This document shows positions 17,061 through 25,685 of a stretch of 64,000 bases of DNA, piece after piece. The position numbers and the translations under genes were made by a program. The first letter of the stretch is position 1; every line of letters begins with the position of its first letter. The notes beneath the pieces are model-generated. The model was not told the DNA's origin. It saw nothing but the letters and a program-made list of their open reading frames with translations, and did not search any database. Origin of the DNA: Arthrobacter livingstonensis (GTDB lineage Bacteria; Actinomycetota; Actinomycetes; Actinomycetales; Micrococcaceae); the NCBI RefSeq assembly GCF_003219815.1, contig NZ_QJVD01000001.1:248001-312000 (forward strand). Reading direction: 5' to 3'.

Positions 17061-17069
17061 CACGGTCCA

Positions 17070-17126
17070 GGTCGTTTCCCACCAAGCTGCGATTTCACAG
17101 CAGCATGGGTTTCACCAAGAACGCCA
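17070..17126 (-). repeat. First IS21-type right end, just after istB
   Basis: 57 bases with the same internal spacing as the end at 19823-19879: the inverse repeat TCGCAGCTTGGTGGG lies 34 bases inside the tip. The inner unit matches L2 in 18 of 24 bases. The tip itself matches L1 poorly apart from TGGC and ACCCA-like blocks. Confidence 0.6.
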
Positions 17127-17367
17127 GTCTCATGTCGGGTCGTTCCACATGGACTTTTCGGTGACCTACGTATGAGCAGTATCCATGCGTTCCCACAGTG
17201 GGATACTCGATGCGTTGTGGGCTGAGTTACGCGTCGGTTATAGTTCTCATTACTGCAGTCCAGATGGTACACCGATGTATTTTTGGTCACGTTGCAGCCA
17301 GGTACTCGCACCTGTTGTTATGTTAACTTTCGGGGTGCTTCGCGCCTCAGTCCTGGGGGACAATCTT

Positions 17368-19332
17368 ATGCGTACTTTGTTACTTCGTCATGTCCGATTG
17401 GCGGGAGTCCGATGGCTTGGAGCTATCGGACTTGCCGCCTCACTTGTCCTTGTCGCATCCGGGATTTCCGTCCCGGTGGCCAGCGCTGCGGAGCCCGTTG
17501 TGGTGACCGGCACGGCCGGGCTGTTCATACCTCTACAAGGCCGCCTGGTGAGCACAGTAGTGCCCACTGGAACGACAAAGGCACCACTTGCTCCCTTGAC
17601 ACCCCGCACCATCCAAGTCGCGGGGCAGGTGGGGTTACCGTCTTCGGGAATCTCAGCGGTTCTCTTGACCTTTACTGCTAGCGAACCAGCCTTGCCTGGA
17701 CAAATGTCGGCTGGCCCTGCCGACGGCGCCTTAAGCGGGGTCATGCGCTACGACGCAAACAGCCCTACATCCAACAGTGCCATCGTGAGCGTGTCAGCAA
17801 CCGGAAAAATCCAGATCCAAGCGACCACGACAACCAACACCAACATCGACGTGCAAGGCTATTACACGTCCGGCAACGACGTTACGGCCGCGGGGGGTTA
17901 TGCTCCCGTTGACCAGAGTCGAATCGTGGACACGATCAATGGTGTGGGATTGCCGAAGGCAACGATCGGCTCGGGACAGACAGTAACCATTCAGGTCGCT
18001 GGAAAGGCAGGCGTGCCGGCAGGAGCGCAGGCGGCCTTTGTAAACTTTCAAGTCGATAACGCCACTACCTCCGCCGGTTATATTAATCCCTACGCCACGA
18101 GCTCGACCAGTCGACCCGGCGTGGCGCTAAACTTCGACGGCGGTCCGTACACATCCATAGGTGCCATCGTGAAACTCGATGCCAACGGAGCCTTTAAGCT
18201 CTACCTCTCACAAGGGAACATGATCCATCTTTTGATGGATGTTGGGGGCTACTTCACTGCCGGTTCTAGCAATGGAACATTCACTCCGGCGATTAGCAAA
18301 CTGTATGACACCAGGGCCAGCGGCCACGTTGCCCCCGGGCAGACCGTGACGGTTGACGTCGGCGGAGTCGGTCCCATTCCCGGGCTAACCGAGGGTTTGA
18401 CCGCTATGGTAGGCAACCTCACCGTTATCGATCCCGGTACTGCCGGCGGTTATGCTCGAGCCTGGGCATCCGGTGCACCTGAACCTAAAAACGTGGCCTC
18501 GTTGTCTTTTGGAACGGGCACCCACACGAACCTTATTACCGTTCCCGTTGGCGGGAACGACGAGGGAGCCATCCAGATTCACAATGTTTCACCCGACACC
18601 GTGGACTTCATCCTCGATCTCCAGGGCTGGTATGCGGATCCCTCGGTAACCGAAATTGCCGTGGTTGGAGGGGACTTTGTCGTCGGGGAAACCTACGACA
18701 GCACTCAACTCGCAGCTCGAGGGGTCAGCCTGGCCCAAGTGGTCGCGATCGAATCCGGAGGATCACCCCTCACCGATGATCAGCTTTCCAAGGCAATGGA
18801 CGGCACCAGTTTCGACGGCTCCAACCCCATCACCCCACTGCCTGGTGCAACCGCACTCGACGGCACCGTTTCCATCCCGCCAGAGGAAAACCAAGCCGCC
18901 ACGGCTTTGGCCCTTACAGGGGGAGTGCAGTACTCGACTGTTTCCACGTGGCTCGATAACGGTAGACGGACTGTCTACCTTCGGTATGGGTATACAAGCA
19001 CGGTAGCTGGCGGCGGATTCGGTTACAACAAGATTGCGCTATGGCACAATCTAAATATCAACGCAGTCAAGTTGGTAACACAGCACCCTGTGTTTAAGAC
19101 GTATGTCGCTGGCCAGAAGTACAACTACGAGGCGTACATCTACCGGCACCTCTGTACCGGCTACGGCTGGTTTAGAAAATGCAAGACGGTAGGAGTGGTG
19201 GATACCGTGGTTTCAGTTGACTACCGAACGTCGCCATCCCAATTTGTCGGGACCTTCGGCGTCGTAACGGCATACTGTCAGGGCTACCAGCCCCGGTGCC
19301 CCAATTGGGTAAAGGCTGTCGCGAATGGCTGA
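17368..19332 (+). CDS. Secreted modular beta-repeat protein, passenger of IS21 unit
   Basis: 654 aa from ATG 17368 (GGGGGA upstream). The Sec signal peptide has a basic start, hydrophobic core GLAASLVLVASGI and an Ala-rich cleavage region near VASAAE. Three related modules follow, each with elements like GGYAPV or TPAISK, RIVDT, GQTVTIQVAGKAGVPAG, VNFQV and a closing VQGYY, DVGGYF or LQGWY motif, known from actinobacterial surface proteins. The last 150 residues are different: Tyr-rich with four Cys (HLCTGYGWFRKC and YCQGYQPRC). A small ORF overlaps the end by eight bases. The distinct C-terminus and the coupled small gene recall secreted effectors with immunity proteins, but no toxin family was recognised. 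Confidence 0.75.
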   Translation: MRTLLLRHVRLAGVRWLGAIGLAASLVLVASGISVPVASAAEPVVVTGTAGLFIPLQGRLVSTVVPTGTTKAPLAPLTPRTIQVAGQVGLPSSGISAVLLTFTASEPALPGQMSAGPADGALSGVMRYDANSPTSNSAIVSVSATGKIQIQATTTTNTNIDVQGYYTSGNDVTAAGGYAPVDQSRIVDTINGVGLPKATIGSGQTVTIQVAGKAGVPAGAQAAFVNFQVDNATTSAGYINPYATSSTSRPGVALNFDGGPYTSIGAIVKLDANGAFKLYLSQGNMIHLLMDVGGYFTAGSSNGTFTPAISKLYDTRASGHVAPGQTVTVDVGGVGPIPGLTEGLTAMVGNLTVIDPGTAGGYARAWASGAPEPKNVASLSFGTGTHTNLITVPVGGNDEGAIQIHNVSPDTVDFILDLQGWYADPSVTEIAVVGGDFVVGETYDSTQLAARGVSLAQVVAIESGGSPLTDDQLSKAMDGTSFDGSNPITPLPGATALDGTVSIPPEENQAATALALTGGVQYSTVSTWLDNGRRTVYLRYGYTSTVAGGGFGYNKIALWHNLNINAVKLVTQHPVFKTYVAGQKYNYEAYIYRHLCTGYGWFRKCKTVGVVDTVVSVDYRTSPSQFVGTFGVVTAYCQGYQPRCPNWVKAVANG

Positions 19333-19663
19333 CAACGAATCCGAACCGCTGCCTCCAGAATTGTTTCTTATTGGGCAGACCGTTGCCCTCCGTTCATCTG
19401 CGGATCTGGATGCCAATGATATTTGGCATAACGACGGAGAGCCGCTGTTCCTCTACAGGGGCCATCCAGGCCGAATCACGGACCCCAATCTCATGCATAT
19501 CCTGGTCGAGTGGGCAGGATTCGAAAATTCCGACTGGAGCCTTGCTTTTGGCTTTACCGCCTCTGCTAAAGGACCGTGCTCGGGACTGATGGCCATTACG
19601 GAAGATGAATACGACCGCCGGTGCAAGGAAATCGCCGCAGGGAAACGCCCTACGCTTGGCTAA
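19325..19663 (+). CDS. Small acidic protein coupled to the secreted protein
   Basis: 112 aa, starting eight bases before the end of the upstream gene. It is acidic overall, with no signal peptide or membrane segment (PLPPELFLIGQTVALRS, HILVEWAGFENSDW). No family was recognised. Cytoplasmic location and tight coupling would suit an immunity protein or a cofactor of the secreted protein. Both ORFs lie between IS21-type ends and are followed by a strong terminator. Confidence 0.6.
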   Translation: MADNESEPLPPELFLIGQTVALRSSADLDANDIWHNDGEPLFLYRGHPGRITDPNLMHILVEWAGFENSDWSLAFGFTASAKGPCSGLMAITEDEYDRRCKEIAAGKRPTLG

Positions 19664-19740
19664 CACGAAATAGCATCAGCAGAAAATTGCATATGTACCT
19701 CTCTGCTCCGCATCAGTACGGATTGCCTCCGCCGGCATTC

Positions 19741-19786
19741 AGAGAGTTGGGCGCCGTATCCAATTGGATACGGCGCCCAACTCTCT
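19741..19786 (+). terminator. Perfect 21-bp stem after the passenger pair
   Basis: AGAGAGTTGGGCGCCGTATC plus one base pairs exactly with its complement around an AATT loop. It lies about 80 bases beyond the stop of the small ORF. Confidence 0.75.
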
Positions 19787-19822
19787 GTGTGGTCCAGTTC
19801 AGAAGCATAAGAAGCCTGGCTA

Positions 19823-19879
19823 GGTGGTCCCCAAGGAAACTGCGATTCCGCACCAAAGTGGTCCCCAATCAGATTGACA
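19823..19879 (-). repeat. Second IS21-type right end
   Basis: The inverse reads TGTCAATCTGATTGGGGACC at the tip and TCGCAGTTTCCTTGGGGACC inside, matching L1 and L2 of the left end at 14427 in 20 of 24 bases each. The spacing is identical to the copy at 17070-17126. The sequence outside (CAATAAGGCGAT) resembles that outside the left end (CAATAAGGTGAT). Confidence 0.7.
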
Positions 19880-20033
19880 TTCTCAATAAGGCGATGATTA
19901 GTTCTGATCAATGAGGCTGTGAATTCACAAGCAGGAGGCGCAATGAACAGCAAGTTGTTTGTGCCATTCCGAGTACTCGATGGTGACGGTTTCTACGTAT
20001 CATTCTCTGGACCGTAAATTGCCAAGGAGCCCG

Positions 20034-20534
20034 ATGGAAACCCAAATAGTTGAAGTTTCAACGTCTGCCATGGTCCTTTCCACTGTGCCCGAGCCTGTGT
20101 CGGACGAAGAAGCCCTTCGACTACTTCAAGGACAAGTCACGGGCCAGATACCGCCACCGTTTGAATCTGACCAGCTCCTCGTGAGAACTGGAATCTACAT
20201 GGGACCCGTTAGAGTCACGACCGAGGTGCTGGAGACTCGTCCGGAGCTCGTCGAGGCAGATTGGGAGGACATCGAGGAGTACTCACTTCGCTTGGAAACA
20301 GGGACCATTAGTCTCACCGGTTTCAGGGATGAGCCTTTCCTCATTGGCCGAATAGCTGCCGGGCCGGTTGACTACCGTGTACGCATTCACGCAAAAGGAC
20401 GAGACATCAACTATGACTTGGCCGTTGACGAGCCATGCGAGGACTACTTGATCGTTCTGTGGCCCGAACCAACCACGGGGAGCGAGGCCATCAAACTGGG
20501 TTCGGACTTCCTCAAGGCAGCATTCGATGCTTAG
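20034..20534 (+). CDS. Hypothetical protein
   Basis: 166 aa from ATG 20034, which has AAGGAG at an ideal distance; the frame is open further upstream without a site. Alternating hydrophobic residues (TISLTGFRDEPFLIGRIAAGPVDYRVRI split by turns) suggest a beta-rich protein, and the composition is acidic. No family was recognised. It lies between the IS21-type right end and a gene fragment cut by a Tn3-type repeat. Confidence 0.6.
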   Translation: METQIVEVSTSAMVLSTVPEPVSDEEALRLLQGQVTGQIPPPFESDQLLVRTGIYMGPVRVTTEVLETRPELVEADWEDIEEYSLRLETGTISLTGFRDEPFLIGRIAAGPVDYRVRIHAKGRDINYDLAVDEPCEDYLIVLWPEPTTGSEAIKLGSDFLKAAFDA

Positions 20535-20583
20535 CCCGTCGAAGTCTTCACACAGCTGCTGAATATTTTGCTTGGTCGGGCAC

Positions 20584-20757
20584 TCAGCCGATCCCGAGCG
20601 TCTGGTCGTCGCAGAATAGGTCAGCCACCTCATAATCGGATTCCAGCCGGCGCAGCACCTCGGCGATTGCGCGTGCGTGGGAGCCGGCCAGTTCGCTGGT
20701 CACCGTCTCGGAGAGCACTTCCACGGAGTCGGTGATGTCGTTCAACGCGTGCTCTTT
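20584..20757 (-). pseudogene. C-terminal gene fragment cut by Tn3-type repeat
   Basis: The minus strand encodes about 57 residues (KEHALNDITDSVEVLSETV, then AIAEVLRRLESDYEVADLF) ending in TGA. The frame runs into the transposon terminal repeat at 20758 with no start. This looks like the surviving 3' end of a helical protein gene. Confidence 0.5.
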
Positions 20758-20795
20758 GGGGTCGCCGCAGAAAACGGAATAAATCGTACGTTAGG
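20758..20795 (+). repeat. Tn3-family 38-bp inverted repeat, left-type
   Basis: Begins GGGGTCGCCGCAGAAAACGG and ends TCGTACGTTAGG. The form matches the terminal repeats of the Tn21/Tn501/Tn1721 branch of Tn3 transposons. No tnpA or tnpR is nearby. The inner side is followed at once by a GTTCC-core palindrome (20796-20813). Confidence 0.85.
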
Positions 20796-21121
20796 GCTTT
20801 CGGAACGGCGTGCCGAATAAGTTCGATGTCTTAGTCCTTACATCGACGTCAGCTGAAATCGGCCTCAAATAGTGCCTCGTATACGGCCCCTTCACCGGTC
20901 AGTTCACCGGACACCCTATACGGAACAGTCGACGGCCAACGGTCGCAACGATGCACTTCAGAGGCGGGTGCGTCCGGTGGAGGACCGGCTTACGGGCGTG
21001 TTGTTCACGTGTAAGCCGAAAGCGCCACTTGAGCATGACGGCCGTATCCGGGGATGCGCTCCACTAGAATTGGAAGGATGTTCGGCGCCGTTCATAACAC
21101 GGCCCAATCGATGGGGGCAGT

Positions 21122-22193
21122 ATGACATCAGGTATGTCGGCAGCGGCCGATCCGCTAGTAGGACTCGAACTGGGCGGGGGTTGGAGAATCGACGAAACAC
21201 TTCCCAAACCCATCGGCGCGACCGGGGGGAACTTCTCGCTCGGCTATCTCGCGACGAACGATGATGGCCGCAAGGGGGTTCGTCAAGGTGATCAACTACC
21301 AGGCGATCTTCCAGAGCCCGGACCCGACCGGCATGATGCAAATGATCACCGAGGCATACAACTTTGAGCGTGAGCTCGTTCAGAAATGCACCAACCGGCG
21401 GCTGTCCCGCGTTGTGGAGGCATACCACCACGACAGCCTTCCTGCGCAGGCGCCCGCCCCGTTTCCGATAAGCTTTATTATCTTCGAACGGGCAGACGGA
21501 GACATTAGAGGTCTGCTCGATGAGGTTGCCGATCTCGAGCTGGCCGTCCGACTGAGGATGGTCCACAACGCAGCCAGTGGGATCGCACAGCTCCATTCGA
21601 TTCAGGTGGCCCATCAGGACATCAAGCCCAGCAACTTGCTGGTCTTCAAACCCCAACTCGTCCTGGGCCGCACAGCGAAAATCGGGGACCTCGGCCGCGC
21701 GACCGACCAACAAAGGTCCGCCGTCCATGACGAATATGCCATCGCAGGTGATCCTTCTTATGCGCCACCCGAGCAGTGCTTCGGCGAGACACCGGTTTCC
21801 TTTGAGGAGCGGCGGCTTGCATGTGACATCTACCAGCTCGGGAACCTCCTTACGTTCGTCCTCAGCGGTGTCACCATGAACATGCTTGTGCACACGTTCC
21901 TCGACCCAAGCCATTCCCCACAGAACTGGCGCGGATCTTACGAGCAGGCGCTTCCCTACGTGCAGGCGGCGCACTCTGCTGGCCTGGATGCCTTGGAGGG
22001 CTTCCTCCCCTCCCACATGAAAGATGAGTTGATCGACCTGATCGAGTGCCTCACCGATCCCGATCTGGGACGACGGGGACATCACGCAAGCCGGAAGGCG
22101 GGTCAGCCTTACGCCCTGAACCGCATCGTTTCCCAATTGGACCTGTTGGCCCACTTGGCTGAAGTCCGACAGTCCAGATTGGCAGCAGCGTGA
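21122..22193 (+). pseudogene. Ser/Thr protein kinase gene with frameshift
   Basis: The N-terminal part (WRIDETLPKPIGATGG, NFSLGYLATND; glycine-loop region) is in one frame and the rest in the next. The shift is at a run of five G (21274-21278); with four G the frames join as NDDGRKGFVKVINY. Downstream are a catalytic loop HQDIKPSNLL (HRD replaced by HQD), GDLGRA in place of DFG, and a PPE motif. The VAIK Lys may be the one in VKVI. A sequencing error, a recent mutation or recoding could explain the shift. It is coupled to the next gene by a GTGA overlap. Confidence 0.75.
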
Positions 22194-23722
22194 CAGCGTC
22201 CCAGGGAACGGACGAGCGGAACCTGGTCCCACGCTGGCGCCCCTTTCGGGTATCGGCGGCGCTCGGCGAACTCACATTCAGCTCTCCCCAGCGTCAGCCG
22301 TCATCCGTCCTCTTCCCGGACATGGAGGCACTCAGCGCATTCAACGCAGCTCCGACGCTACACAAGGCAGCCGACGCGCTGAGCCTCGCATTCAGCCTGC
22401 GCGACCCAGAGCCGCTGCGGCCGGTAGTCGAGTTCATTGAATCCAAAAACGCGAACCCCCTACTCTCCGCGACCGCCACCCATGTCAGACGGCAGCTGGA
22501 CCAGAGCCTGACGCCCGCAGGCGAAACCTGGTTCCGAGTAGAGGAGCGCAATGCCGCTGTTCGCACTCTGCGAGATGAGCTCCGGCGAAGGCCTCGCAAT
22601 CCCACGAAATGGGTCGATCTCGCCCTAGCCCAGACACTTCTGGGCCAAGCTGACAAAGCCAGAAGATCCTTGTCGACAGCATTGGGTCTGGCGCCCCTGA
22701 ACCGCTTCGTTCTCAGGTCAGCAGTCCGCTTCTTCATACACGTCGAGGACCCCGAAGCAGCCCAATATGCACTAAGAGAGGCAAAGGGATCATCAGACCC
22801 TTGGATCCTGGCCGCAGAGATCGCCAGCGACGAAGCTGCCGGCAGCACCCCATCCTCGATAAGGGATGCGCTCGTTGTCCTCACGTCAGCAAATTTCACC
22901 CCTTGGGAGCTCAGTGAGCTCGCTTGCACGGTTGCTCACGCAGAATTCAACGACGGACGCGATAAGCGTGCACGCAAATTCCTCGAACAGGCTAGACCGA
23001 AACCTACAGAAAACGCGGCTGCGCAGATCGCCTTCGAATCCAATCGCGGAGGATTCACCGTCAAACCAGTGCAGGAACCCGAGCGCAGGTTCGAGGCCGA
23101 GGCCATTGAGGCTGGCTGGCGGAAGGATTGGTCCGCTGCAATGGAGTCCGGCCGGAAGTGGCAGCAGGACCAGCCATTCGCCGTCGAACCGGCCACCTTC
23201 CTCTCATATGTAGCCGCAGTGGGTGCAGAACGATACGACATCGCGGAAGAGGCGGCGCGAATTGGCCAACTCGCCAACCCCCAAGACGCGACTATAGCCA
23301 ACAACCTGGCCTTCGCCCTCGCCAATCAAGACAAGAACGCGGAAGCTGGTGCCGTCCTCGCCAGCTGTCCTGCCCCAAAGGATGAACAGGAAGCAGCCAC
23401 CTATATGGCCACGCGAGGCCTTACGGCATTTCGAGCTGGCTCACCGGATGCAGGTCGTGAGGGATACAGGCACGCTGTGGAGGCATGCCTCGATCTCGGA
23501 CTGCTGCATCAGGCTGCCCTCGCGGCGAGCCTCTGGGCCCGAGAAGAGCTCCGAGCGAAAACGCCAAGTGCGATCGAAGTAGCCGACATCGCTGCAAGGC
23601 TTGCCAGCCGAGTTCCGGATTGTGATGCTCAAGTTGTACTGGCTAGGCTTCCAGTGACTGTTTCCTCTACCCACGCCTGGAATCTGATCGACCCCGCCCT
23701 GCCTGCAGAATGGCTCCGATAG
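22190..23722 (+). CDS. TPR-like helical protein, kinase partner
   Basis: 510 aa. GTG start overlapping the kinase stop. The protein is helical with repeat character (KWVDLALAQTLLGQADKARR, then ALGLAPLNRF), and later ANNLAFALANQDKNAEAGAV and FRAGSPDAGREGYRHAVE read as tetratricopeptide repeats. The first 100 residues are unlike TPRs. A kinase and its TPR partner in one operon suggests a signalling pair or stress response. It lies between Tn3-type repeats together with the DUF4238 gene. Confidence 0.65.
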   Translation: MTASQGTDERNLVPRWRPFRVSAALGELTFSSPQRQPSSVLFPDMEALSAFNAAPTLHKAADALSLAFSLRDPEPLRPVVEFIESKNANPLLSATATHVRRQLDQSLTPAGETWFRVEERNAAVRTLRDELRRRPRNPTKWVDLALAQTLLGQADKARRSLSTALGLAPLNRFVLRSAVRFFIHVEDPEAAQYALREAKGSSDPWILAAEIASDEAAGSTPSSIRDALVVLTSANFTPWELSELACTVAHAEFNDGRDKRARKFLEQARPKPTENAAAQIAFESNRGGFTVKPVQEPERRFEAEAIEAGWRKDWSAAMESGRKWQQDQPFAVEPATFLSYVAAVGAERYDIAEEAARIGQLANPQDATIANNLAFALANQDKNAEAGAVLASCPAPKDEQEAATYMATRGLTAFRAGSPDAGREGYRHAVEACLDLGLLHQAALAASLWAREELRAKTPSAIEVADIAARLASRVPDCDAQVVLARLPVTVSSTHAWNLIDPALPAEWLR

Positions 23723-23849
23723 CAAAACGCCACCACGGCATCGACCGACTGCTGGAGAACTACTTCGCGCCAATCGTCTATTTTCCGCGACAGTGTCCGC
23801 TGGGGGGATCGGTTTGCGGGCGTTTGCTCTCGCTACCGAGCGGCAGTAC

Positions 23850-23999
23850 TCACTCGGTGGGGAGACAAGTCCAATTGTGCGGAGTCCAATCCACCGGATA
23901 GCCGCACTCCTCTAGGAACAGAAGGATGGGTTCGGGACGGTTGGGTGACCAGAATGCCCACCACACGGTCGGGTCTGTAGTGACAATTTCGACGTCTCA
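23850..23999 (-). pseudogene. Orphan C-terminal gene fragment
   Basis: The minus strand has a coding-like stretch, VEIVTTDPTVWWAFWSPN then PILLFLEECGYPVDW, ending LPTE and stop. A stop codon lies immediately upstream and no start is visible. It is probably the 3' remnant of a longer gene. Confidence 0.4.
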
Positions 24000-24100
24000 G
24001 GCTTTGGGCGGGAAGATCCCCACGTCCGGACGGTGATGGGTGAGTGTTCCCTGCCTGGGCAGCCCGGGTCAGTCTCGCTGGCTGATTCCTACTCCTGACT

Positions 24101-25267
24101 TCAAACTGCCGGTCTTGCAGGTCCCTGCGGGGGTGGTGGGACTGCGGCTGGCCACCAGGCTGAGACCGGGCGGACCGGAGCGTCGTGCTCACCTGTCCAG
24201 CGGCGCTGCGCCGTCGTCCATAGAACTTCATGACCGTTACCTTCGGCTGGCGGCAACGTAACCATTCGGACGGGATCCTTTGCTGCGGGAACGTACAGAT
24301 TTGCACCGTTCCCCCCGTCAGGGCCTTCGACGAGGTGACGGTGTGCGTTGCCTGCAATGGCCCTGTTCAACTCCAGCGTTTCCCTCCAGTCCAGCTCCAC
24401 ATTGTTGGGGCGGGACAACGGCAGATCCTCACGGAACATTGCAAGAACTTCCCGTGGGCCGAAAGGAAAAGCAATGATGGGCGCACGGAGGTATCCGCCG
24501 TCATCTGGATGGAGAGCGCCCATGTGTTCGTGTAGGAGGACAACCGGTTCGTCACAGGTCAGCAGAGGTTTGGCCGTGGTGTACAGCACAAGCTGGCGGG
24601 AATGGAGGGTTTCTGCCATTTTTCCGCCCGCTTCGGTGGACATCAGCATCTCCTGCTCAGCCGCCATGGGTACTCTCCACGGATCGGCGTTCACTTGTGC
24701 GAAGTAGGCCTCCAGTTCTGAGATCCTCTCGGGGGAGGGGTTTCCGCCTTCTCTGATCAGCAGGGCTTCGATCGCGCCGGGCCGATTCAGCTCCATCGCC
24801 TGGTAGTAGCCGGGGCCCATCATCCACCGGCCCCGGAAACGGTAGGAGCGCGAGCGGGTGATCTGGACTCCGAGAAAGTGAAGGAGGTGCGCGTGTTGAA
24901 TGTCGCTGATGTTTGGCAGGCCGTTCTTGTCGATCGCGTCAAAGACCGATTTGGCGTGTCCTTCGATTGTGGACAGCCATGTTTCCCATACAACTGGTGA
25001 ACCACCCTGAAAGGAACCCTCGGGGACGCGGTAGTAGTCCGTCTCGATCAGCGCATTGATCGGTGCGACAGGAAAGCTTTTGTTTATGTCGAGATCGGTG
25101 ACGAGAATGCGGTTGTTGATGGCCCAGCGTTCAAGATAGAACTTCGGGACCAGGTGGTGCCTTCGTGGCTCTTGCCCCTTCGCGGTCATCGCTGCGGCGG
25201 CATCGAGAATCCGCTGTAGCTCAGGGGTAATAGCGGGAGCCGGAGGGTCCTGATCTTGAATGTTCAC
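24101..25267 (-). CDS. DUF4238 protein
   Basis: 388 aa. The family signature RRHHLVPKFYLERWA lies at about residues 35-49, followed by the ILVTDLDINK and ETDYYRVPEGS beta segments and the helical IEGHAKSVFDAID region. DUF4238 proteins are of unknown activity and are often found near phage-defence and mobile genes. The C-terminal tail is Pro/Trp rich. It faces the kinase-TPR operon inside the Tn3-bounded unit; a defence link is inference only. Confidence 0.8.
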   Translation of the reverse strand: MNIQDQDPPAPAITPELQRILDAAAAMTAKGQEPRRHHLVPKFYLERWAINNRILVTDLDINKSFPVAPINALIETDYYRVPEGSFQGGSPVVWETWLSTIEGHAKSVFDAIDKNGLPNISDIQHAHLLHFLGVQITRSRSYRFRGRWMMGPGYYQAMELNRPGAIEALLIREGGNPSPERISELEAYFAQVNADPWRVPMAAEQEMLMSTEAGGKMAETLHSRQLVLYTTAKPLLTCDEPVVLLHEHMGALHPDDGGYLRAPIIAFPFGPREVLAMFREDLPLSRPNNVELDWRETLELNRAIAGNAHRHLVEGPDGGNGANLYVPAAKDPVRMVTLPPAEGNGHEVLWTTAQRRWTGEHDAPVRPVSAWWPAAVPPPPQGPARPAV

Positions 25268-25348
25268 ATTGACCGACGCTATCAGCCCCTCCGGACAACC
25301 TCAGCTTGCGTTTGGAGCCGCGAGGAGTCTCCCAGATCTGGAGCGCGT

Positions 25349-25362
25349 AAGGGGTTCCCCTT
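25349..25362. repeat. GTTC-core palindrome, copy a
   Basis: AAGGGGTTCCCCTT, an exact palindrome, about 70 bases before the Tn3-type repeat at 25431. Member of the recurring family described in the findings. Confidence 0.55.
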
Positions 25363-25430
25363 CGGGCTGTGATTGGCACAGTGCGTTCATCTACAAGTTG
25401 CGCGCCAGCCGGGAGGTGCCTCAGCGATGC

Positions 25431-25468
25431 CTTAGCCTACGATTTTTTCCGTTTTCTGCGGCGACCCC
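25431..25468 (-). repeat. Tn3-family 38-bp inverted repeat, right-type
   Basis: The inverse reads GGGGTCGCCGCAGAAAACGG then AAAAAATCGTAGGCTAAG. It faces the copy at 20758, so the two bound a 4,711-bp unit. The flanking five bases differ (TCTTT and TATAA), so no target duplication supports a simple insertion. About 100 bases inside this end align with those inside the 33156 copy. Confidence 0.85.
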
Positions 25469-25496
25469 TATAACAAGCGGCGACCCCTATAACAAC
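25459..25496 (+). repeat. 19-bp tandem repeat at transposon tip
   Basis: GCGGCGACCCCTATAACAA occurs twice without spacer. Each copy is the outermost 11 bases of the inverted repeat plus eight flanking bases. Confidence 0.8.
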
Positions 25497-25685
25497 AGGT
25501 CAGGTCAGCGATTCGTTCAGGAAAGCCAGTCACTAATCGTTGGCCAAGCGATGCCCTCCCGTACGCTTCAGGGTGAGCCGCCTCGAGGGAATGTATGATT
25601 CCATCCTTCCATGCGCGCTTCTGGATCCGCTCTTTCAGGGACAGTTCAATCTCGCTAGAGTTGGATACAACGAAAGGAATCGGCG

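Larger units (their letters stand above)
14427..19879 (+). mobile_element. IS21-type element with passenger genes (boundaries inferred)
   Basis: istA and istB lie next to a left end with three related repeats. The tip TGGCAGTTTGATTGGG at 14427 matches the inverse of the end at 19879 (TGTCAATCTGATTGGG) in 21 of 25 positions. It matches the end at 17126, just after istB, much less well. If 14427-19879 is the unit it is 5,453 bp and carries a secreted protein and a small partner ORF as cargo. If 17126 is the true right end, the IS is 2.7 kb and the 19879 end is solitary. No clean target duplication was seen for either choice. Confidence 0.55.

Noticed and set aside
20872-21264. 130-codon plus-strand ORF before the kinase
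   Set aside because: Arg-rich, no family character, overlaps the kinase N-terminus in another frame.
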